Source: Klebsiella pneumoniae
GTDB taxonomy: Bacteria; Pseudomonadota; Gammaproteobacteria; Enterobacterales; Enterobacteriaceae
Direction: 5' to 3'
Assembly: GCF_000742135.1 (NCBI RefSeq)
Contig: NZ_KN046818.1
Span: 3,291,447-3,355,446, forward strand
Length of the DNA stretch: 64,000 nt
In this document: one piece after another, positions 57,455-64,000 of the stretch
Layout: each line of letters begins with the position of its first letter
Position numbering within the stretch: position 1 is the first letter of the stretch
Made by a program: the position numbers and the translations under genes
Notes under the pieces: model-generated
The model's database searches: none
Seen by the model: only the letters and a program-made list of their open reading frames with translations
What the model was told of the DNA's origin: nothing

Positions 57455-58029
57455 TGGCGACGCTCCTTTATCTGCACGGCTTTAACAGCTCTCCGCGCTC
57501 GGCGAAGGCGACGGCGTTAAAGACCTGGCTGGCGCAGCACTATCCTGAGATCACCATGGTGGTGCCGGAGTTGCCGCCTTACCCGGCGGAAACGGCGGAG
57601 CTGTTGGAGTCCATCGTGCTGGAGCACGGAGGCGAGCCGCTGGGGGTCGTAGGGTCGTCGCTGGGCGGCTACTACGCGACCTGGCTTTCGCAGTGCTTTA
57701 TGCTGCCGGCGGTGGTGGTTAACCCGGCGGTGCGGCCGTTTGAACTACTAAACAATTTTCTCGGCCACAATGAGAATCCATACACCGGGCAGCAATATGT
57801 GCTAGAGTCTCGCCATATTTACGATCTCAAAGTCATGCAAATCGACCCGCTCGAAGCGCCGGATTTACTCTGGCTGCTGCAGCAGACCGGGGATGAAGTG
57901 CTTGATTACCGCCAGGCCGTTCATTACTACGCCTCTTGCCGGCAGACGGTAGAGGAGGGCGGTAATCACGCATTTGTCGGCTTTGACGATCATTTCACTC
58001 AGATTATCGAATTTCTCGGCCTGCGCTAA
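57454..58029 (+). CDS. yqiA: Esterase YqiA
   Basis: 191 residues from the ATG at 57454, overlapping the cpdA stop. The alpha/beta-hydrolase fold has [16 protein letters not shown] at the start and the nucleophile elbow GSSLGGYYA near 78. Asp and His follow in the C-terminal part ([13 protein letters not shown]). The E. coli protein has esterase activity on acyl-CoA and short esters; its substrate in the cell is unknown. It precedes parE by 30 bp. Confidence 0.95.
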   Translation: MATLLYLHGFNSSPRSAKATALKTWLAQHYPEITMVVPELPPYPAETAELLESIVLEHGGEPLGVVGSSLGGYYATWLSQCFMLPAVVVNPAVRPFELLNNFLGHNENPYTGQQYVLESRHIYDLKVMQIDPLEAPDLLWLLQQTGDEVLDYRQAVHYYASCRQTVEEGGNHAFVGFDDHFTQIIEFLGLR

Positions 58030-59955
<1,926 letters not shown>

Positions 59956-59977
59956 GTCTGTACGCTGCGCCAGACGT

Positions 59978-60003
59978 AAAAGGGAGCCTCAGGCTCCCTT
60001 TTT
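59978..60003. terminator. Bidirectional terminator between parE and ygiN
   Basis: AAAAGGGAGCCT and AGGCTCCCTTTT pair around a C/A centre and are flanked by A and T runs, so the hairpin can stop transcription from both sides. Confidence 0.9.
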
Positions 60004-60027
60004 CATGGCATTACTGAGTCGGCGGAC

Positions 60028-60342
60028 TTAAACGCCAGCCTGCAGAATACGGATGCTGGTCTCCAGCACATCGCCTTTGACCGCTTCCGACCAGGCTTTC
60101 ATGTGCGGGGTTTGCAGGTGTGCTTCAAGATGCGCGACGCTTTCCCACTGCTCGACCATGACGATAGAGTCGGGCGCTGTGGTCTGGAAGCTGACGCCGG
60201 CGGCATGATCCACCAGCGGGGCATAGCCGTGGCAGCCGGCCTCCTGCAAAACGGTCGGAATAATTTTCGCGAACTGATCGAGAACCGCCTGGCGGTGGTG
60301 CTGGCCCGGGCGGGTACGGATTTCTGCAATCACTGTTAACAT
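60028..60342 (-). CDS. ygiN: Quinol monooxygenase YgiN
   Basis: 104 residues of the ABM (antibiotic biosynthesis monooxygenase) fold: MLTVIAEIRTRPGQHHRQAV, HDSIVMVEQW-like DSIVMVEQWESVAHLEAH. E. coli YgiN oxidises menadiol and may form a quinone redox cycle with MdaB. It lies 81 bp downstream of mdaB on the same strand, as in E. coli. Confidence 0.95.
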   Translation of the reverse strand: MLTVIAEIRTRPGQHHRQAVLDQFAKIIPTVLQEAGCHGYAPLVDHAAGVSFQTTAPDSIVMVEQWESVAHLEAHLQTPHMKAWSEAVKGDVLETSIRILQAGV

Positions 60343-60423
60343 GGTTAACTCAACTCCTTCTGTGTGGATCTTGTCATACTCCAGGTTCCAATAACTCGAA
60401 ATATGTAGAGCATAGACCCCTAG

Positions 60424-61005
60424 TTAACCAAAAATTTCCGCCAGATGCTTGCGATATTCTGCGATATACCGCGGGACATCAGGCATTTTTATCACGTCGT
60501 TGGCGATAAAGGTTGGCAATGCCTCCATGCCGAGGAACTGATTGGCTTTATGGAACGGCAGGTAAACGCCGTCAACGCCGACGCCGTGGAAGAACTGGTC
60601 CTGGTCGGTGAAGGCTTCCATCGGCGCGTTCCAGGTCAGAGAAAGCATATATTTTTTCCCCTGCACCAGGCCGCCGGAGCCGTATTTTTTGCTGGCGTCG
60701 GAGCGGGTACGGCCATCGCTGGCGTACAGCGAGCCGTGGCCTTCGGTAAAGACGTCATCCATATATTTTTTCACCGTCCACGGAGCGCCCATCCACCAGC
60801 CCGGCATCTGCCAGATCACCACATCGGCCCACAGGAAATTCTGTACTTCTTCTTTTACGTCGTACTCGCTTTCGGCGCGAACGCTTTTAACATCGTGCCC
60901 GGCGTCGCGCAGATAACTCTCCGCGACCTCGGTCAGGGTGTCGTTCAGTTGACCATTAGAGTGCGCGAACTTTTTCGCCCCATTGATAATCAGGATGTTG
61001 CTCAT
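60424..61005 (-). CDS. mdaB: NADPH:quinone reductase MdaB
   Basis: 193 residues of the flavodoxin-like quinone reductase family: ILIINGAKKFAHSNGQLNDT at the N-terminus, QMPGWWMGAPWTVKKYMDDV for FAD contact, and LSLTWNAPMEAF. It reduces quinones by two electrons and protects against redox stress. The start codon context AAAATGAGCAA recurs twice, inverted, within 100 bp upstream. It is followed by ygiN. Confidence 0.96.
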   Translation of the reverse strand: MSNILIINGAKKFAHSNGQLNDTLTEVAESYLRDAGHDVKSVRAESEYDVKEEVQNFLWADVVIWQMPGWWMGAPWTVKKYMDDVFTEGHGSLYASDGRTRSDASKKYGSGGLVQGKKYMLSLTWNAPMEAFTDQDQFFHGVGVDGVYLPFHKANQFLGMEALPTFIANDVIKMPDVPRYIAEYRKHLAEIFG

Positions 61006-61111
61006 TTTTTACCCTCATATATGAAAATTTGCCGACGATCTTACCCCGCGAAGCGGGGCAGTAAAATGAGCAAAATGTGCAAAGTCTTTTGCCAAATGAG
61101 CAATAATCTCG

Positions 61112-62461
61112 CTACCAGTACACGCGGGCCTCGAAGCCGCCGTCGCGCGCGTTGGCAAAATCAACCTGCATGCCGTGCAGCGAGGCGATGCGCCTAACGA
61201 TCGACAAGCCCAGGCCGCTGCCCGGCGCCTCCTGCCCCGGCGGACGATAAAAACGCTCGCCAATGCGCGAGAGCGCCTGCGGGCTAATGCCTGGGCCGTT
61301 ATCGCGCACCCGGAACTCGCGGGCGTTGAGCGTGATATCGACCTGGCTGCCGCGCGGGCTATAGCGTACGGCGTTATCCAGCAGATTGCGCACCAGCAGA
61401 CTGAGCAGCAGCGGCTGGCCGGTGCGGACGATATGGCTGGCATTAAGATGCAGGCGCAGCTCAATCCCGGACTGCTGCGCCGGGTGATACATCTCCATCA
61501 CTGCCGACTGCAGCAGATCGGCGATGGCGACCTGCTGCACATCATCCAGTTGGGCGAGCGAGTCCAGCCGCGACAGCGTCAGCAGCTGATCCACCAGTCG
61601 GGTGGCGCGATCGATCCCCTGGTGGAGCTGATCCAACGCTTTCTCACGCCCTTCGGGATCGTCCAGGGAGAGTTGGGCGACTTCGGTCTGCACCTTCAGC
61701 GCCGCCAGCGGGCTGCGTAGCTCATGGGCGGCATCAGAGGTAAACCGACGCTCGCGCAGCATGGCGTCGTGAGTGCGTCGGAACAGCTGATTCAGCGCTT
61801 CGACCAGCGGGCGAACTTCGGCGGGGATCTTCTCCACGCTGAGCGAATCCGCCGAGTCCGGCGCGCGCAGGCGCAGCGTGCGCGCCAGATTTTTCAATGG
61901 CGCCAGCTCGCGGCTTAACAGCACGATGAGCAGCACGAACATCAGCGGCAGGGCAACCATCCACGGGGTGAGCTGCGAGGTCACGATATCCATCGCCATT
62001 TCGCGCCGGTAATCCCACTCCTGGCCGACGGCGATGCGGTAGCGGCCGTCGGCGGTGGTTAACCACAGGAAACGCCACTCGTCATCGTCGTCACGCAGAT
62101 AGCCATCGCTGAATCCCTCGCGCTGCGAATTCCACTGAATATCCTCTCCGTTCTCGCCGTCATTAAGCACCATTTTGCCGTCGCGGGTGAAGATGGCGAA
62201 CGCCAGCGCGTCGTCGTCGATGTGCCCGTGGCGTACCTTTTTCTTTTCCCCGAGCAAGGCGGGCGGGGCGCGCAGTTCATCGAAATGCATGACGCTCAGG
62301 CGGCGAGCGAACAGCAGCTGCTGGGTATCGAACAGCTTATCCAGCTTTTTGCTGGTCTGCTGCCAGGCGATAACGCTGGCCATCCCCCAGGCGGCGGTGG
62401 TCAGTACGGCAAACAGCAGCGTCAGGCGCAGGCGTAGGCTCAGGCGGGCAAGTCGTTTCAT
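61112..62461 (-). CDS. qseC: Sensor histidine kinase QseC
   Basis: 449 residues. Two membrane helices (about 10-32 and 165-183) bracket a periplasmic sensor with acidic patches ([21 protein letters not shown]). The HAMP region is followed by HisKA with [14 protein letters not shown] (His246) and HATPase ([29 protein letters not shown]). In E. coli QseC responds to adrenaline and AI-3; in Klebsiella the pair has been linked to polymyxin responses. The start overlaps the qseB stop by 4 bp. Confidence 0.96.
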   Translation of the reverse strand: MKRLARLSLRLRLTLLFAVLTTAAWGMASVIAWQQTSKKLDKLFDTQQLLFARRLSVMHFDELRAPPALLGEKKKVRHGHIDDDALAFAIFTRDGKMVLNDGENGEDIQWNSQREGFSDGYLRDDDDEWRFLWLTTADGRYRIAVGQEWDYRREMAMDIVTSQLTPWMVALPLMFVLLIVLLSRELAPLKNLARTLRLRAPDSADSLSVEKIPAEVRPLVEALNQLFRRTHDAMLRERRFTSDAAHELRSPLAALKVQTEVAQLSLDDPEGREKALDQLHQGIDRATRLVDQLLTLSRLDSLAQLDDVQQVAIADLLQSAVMEMYHPAQQSGIELRLHLNASHIVRTGQPLLLSLLVRNLLDNAVRYSPRGSQVDITLNAREFRVRDNGPGISPQALSRIGERFYRPPGQEAPGSGLGLSIVRRIASLHGMQVDFANARDGGFEARVYW

Positions 62462-63117
62462 GCGTCACCCAGGGTATAGCCGATGCCGTGGACGGTACGG
62501 ATAAAGTCGCTGCCGAGCTTGCGGCGCAGATGATGGACGTGAACTTCCACGGCGTTGCTGGAGACCTCGTCGTCCCAGGTGTAGAGCTTTTCCTCGATAA
62601 GCTTACGCGGCAATACGCGCCCGGCGTTGCGCATAAGCAGTTCCAGCAGGGCGAACTCCTTCGGCTTCAGCGCCAGGCTTTCGCCGTCGAGGCTGGCGGT
62701 TAAGCGGTTCGGATCGAGGATCACCTTGCCGTGGCGCAGTTCGCTGCTGCTCTGGCCGTGCGCGCGGCGGATCAACGCTTCGAGGCGCGCTGCCACCTCA
62801 ATCAGGGCGAAAGGTTTGCACAGGTAGTCATCGGCGCCCAGGCGCAGGCCCTCCACCCGCTGGCTGAGGGCATCGCGGGCGGTGAGGATCAACACCGGCT
62901 CATGGCGGCCTTTATCGCGCCATTCGCGCAGAATATCGAGGCCATCGATGCCGGGTAGGGTGAGGTCAAGGATTGCGGCGTCGTAGGGGGCGCTGTATAA
63001 GGCATTTTTGCCCTCCAGCCCGGCGGTAAACCAGTCAATGCTAAAGCCCATTTTGCTCAGCCCGGCTTTGATGCCGTCGCCGATAAGCTTGTCATCTTCC
63101 ACCAGTAATATGCGCAT
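62458..63117 (-). CDS. qseB: OmpR-family response regulator QseB
   Basis: 219 residues. Receiver with the acidic pair in LLVEDDKL, phosphoacceptor Asp51 ([12 protein letters not shown]) and Lys in LCKPFA. A winged-helix DNA-binding domain follows ([20 protein letters not shown] and [16 protein letters not shown]). It is the first gene of qseBC, divergent from ygiW, with tandem TTAAG repeats between them. Confidence 0.97.
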   Translation of the reverse strand: MRILLVEDDKLIGDGIKAGLSKMGFSIDWFTAGLEGKNALYSAPYDAAILDLTLPGIDGLDILREWRDKGRHEPVLILTARDALSQRVEGLRLGADDYLCKPFALIEVAARLEALIRRAHGQSSSELRHGKVILDPNRLTASLDGESLALKPKEFALLELLMRNAGRVLPRKLIEEKLYTWDDEVSSNAVEVHVHHLRRKLGSDFIRTVHGIGYTLGDA

Positions 63118-63201
63118 GTTTCCCTCCGACGATCCCGTTTCTTTGCGCAGTAAACCGCGTTGAAGCGGGTGATGTACAGCATTAAAATTTCTTTTTTCCG
63201 C

Positions 63202-63217
63202 TTAAGAAGTCGTTAAG
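63202..63217. promoter_or_regulatory. Tandem TTAAG repeats in the qseB/ygiW gap, candidate QseB site
   Basis: TTAAG occurs at 63202-63206 and again at 63213-63217, an 11-bp period (one helical turn) typical of OmpR/PhoB-type dimers. It resembles the CTTAA-type direct repeats described for PreA, the Salmonella QseB. It lies 50-65 bp upstream of ygiW and about 85-100 bp upstream of qseB. Confidence 0.5.
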
Positions 63218-63267
63218 TTTTGTCGGGCGTAATAGGAGCCATACCAACACAAAAGGGAGAATATAAG

Positions 63268-63663
63268 ATGAAAAAAATTGCTGCGATGACCGCGATTATT
63301 GCTTTGGTTTCCATGCCGGTACTGGCCGCCGGGCAGGGAGGATTCACCGGACCGTCTACTACCACTACCACCCAGGCTGGCGGCTTCACCGGGCCGAGCG
63401 GCGCGGTGACCACCGTGGCGAACGCCAAGTCGCTGCGTGATGACACCTGGGTGACCCTGCGCGGTAAAATCGTCGAGCGCATCTCTGATGACCTGTATAA
63501 ATTCCAGGATGCTTCCGGGGTGATCAATGTCGATATCGACCACAAGCGCTGGAACGGCGTGACCGTCGGCCCGCAGGACACAGTAGAAATTCAGGGGGAA
63601 GTCGATAAGGACTGGAACTCGGTAGAAATCGACGTTAAACAGATCCGTAAAATCGCGCCATAA
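63268..63663 (+). CDS. ygiW: Periplasmic OB-fold (BOF family) stress protein YgiW
   Basis: 131 residues from the ATG at 63268, after AAAGGGAG. A signal peptide ends near PVLA/AGQGG. The mature part starts with a duplicated GGFTGPS motif (QGGFTGPSTT, AGGFTGPSGA) and a BOF/DUF388 OB fold (LRDDTWVTLRGKIVERISDD, YKFQDASGVINVDIDH). In E. coli YgiW is periplasmic and stress-induced and is strongly controlled by QseB. Divergent from qseBC. Confidence 0.94.
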   Translation: MKKIAAMTAIIALVSMPVLAAGQGGFTGPSTTTTTQAGGFTGPSGAVTTVANAKSLRDDTWVTLRGKIVERISDDLYKFQDASGVINVDIDHKRWNGVTVGPQDTVEIQGEVDKDWNSVEIDVKQIRKIAP

Positions 63664-63740
63664 GTCTCCGTCGGATAAGCGCAAGATCGGTCAGGAATCG
63701 CGATCCTCGCTCTGTCAGAGTATGTCGCGAGGAGGAGACG

Positions 63741-64000
63741 ATGAACGATATTAAGGCCAGCCCGGCGTATGTCGGGCGCTTCCAGCGCGTCTGTAGGTAC
63801 ATTGCGCGCCATCTTGATGAGCCGCTGTCGCTGGAGACGCTGAGCGCGATAGCGCACAGTTCGCCTTACCATTTTCACCGGCAATTTAGCGCCTATACCG
63901 GCATTCCATTGTACCGGTATATTCAGTGGTTGCGTCTGCGACGCGCCTGTTGGCGCCTGGCGTTCAACCCCCGCGATAAAGTCATCGATATTGCCCTTGA
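63741..64000 (+). CDS. AraC-family transcriptional regulator (5' part)
   Basis: The ATG at 63741 follows AGGAGGAGACG, an unusually strong ribosome-binding site. The 86 visible codons carry an N-terminal AraC helix-turn-helix (YIARHLDEPLSLETLSAIAH, YHFHRQFSAYTGIPLYRYIQ, LRRACWRLAF). A DNA-binding domain at the N-terminus suggests the AraC/GyrI-like subtype, with the effector domain beyond the window. In E. coli a GyrI-like gene (ygiV) lies beside ygiW, which supports that reading. Confidence 0.88.
   Translation, partial: MNDIKASPAYVGRFQRVCRYIARHLDEPLSLETLSAIAHSSPYHFHRQFSAYTGIPLYRYIQWLRLRRACWRLAFNPRDKVIDIAL

Overview
The window is chromosomal DNA of an enteric bacterium of the Klebsiella pneumoniae group. 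Three things point there: a complete dha regulon for anaerobic glycerol fermentation to 1,3-propanediol, a complete ureDABCEFG urease operon with a NAC-type site upstream, and a core-gene order (mug-rpoD-dnaG-rpsU-tsaD ... tolC-nudF-cpdA-parE ... qseBC-ygiW) close to that of Escherichia coli. The species call rests on gene content and remembered protein sequences; no search was run. I saw no insertion sequence, phage gene or CRISPR array.

Region 1 (1-17.7 kb). After the 3' end of yqjH and a REP cluster comes the dha regulon. A leftward operon encodes the PTS dihydroxyacetone kinase (dhaK-dhaL-dhaM) followed by an ATP-dependent single-chain DHA kinase. Divergent from it are glycerol dehydrogenase (dhaD) and the regulator dhaR. 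A second leftward unit carries a DUF336 gene, dhaT, dhaG and a PduO-type cobalamin adenosyltransferase. Divergent from that are the B12-dependent glycerol dehydratase (dhaB, dhaC, dhaE), its reactivase dhaF and a glycerol facilitator. The oxidative branch (DhaD, then DHA kinases) feeds glycolysis; the reductive branch (dehydratase, then DhaT) regenerates NAD+. Six related 15-bp palindromes, paired 31-32 bp apart, sit in the two divergent control regions.

Region 2 (17.7-24.6 kb). This is a compact acid and periplasmic stress cluster: hdeB, hdeD, yfdX, an EvgS/EvgA-type phosphorelay, a second divergent hdeB-like gene, and a small lipoprotein gene broken by an amber codon. Two EvgA-box-like palindromes lie in its divergent intergenic regions. 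Regions 1 and 2 together separate yqjH from tRNA-Ile(CAT), genes that are close together in E. coli, so this is a lineage-specific block beside a tRNA gene.

Region 3 (25-38 kb). The tRNA, mug, the macromolecular synthesis operon (rpsU-dnaG-rpoD) and tsaD are followed by the urease operon. Immediately downstream of ureG on the same strand is an NCS1-family permease with an unusual cysteine/histidine-rich C-terminus.

Region 4 (38-64 kb). This is ordinary enterobacterial core: plsY, folB, uppP, cca, ygiM, ygiF, glnE, hldE, glgS, ubiK, the FMN riboswitch with ribB, zupT, ygiD, ygiC-ygiB-tolC with a mar box, nudF-yqiB-cpdA-yqiA-parE, ygiN, mdaB, qseBC, ygiW, and the 5' part of an AraC-family regulator cut by the window edge.
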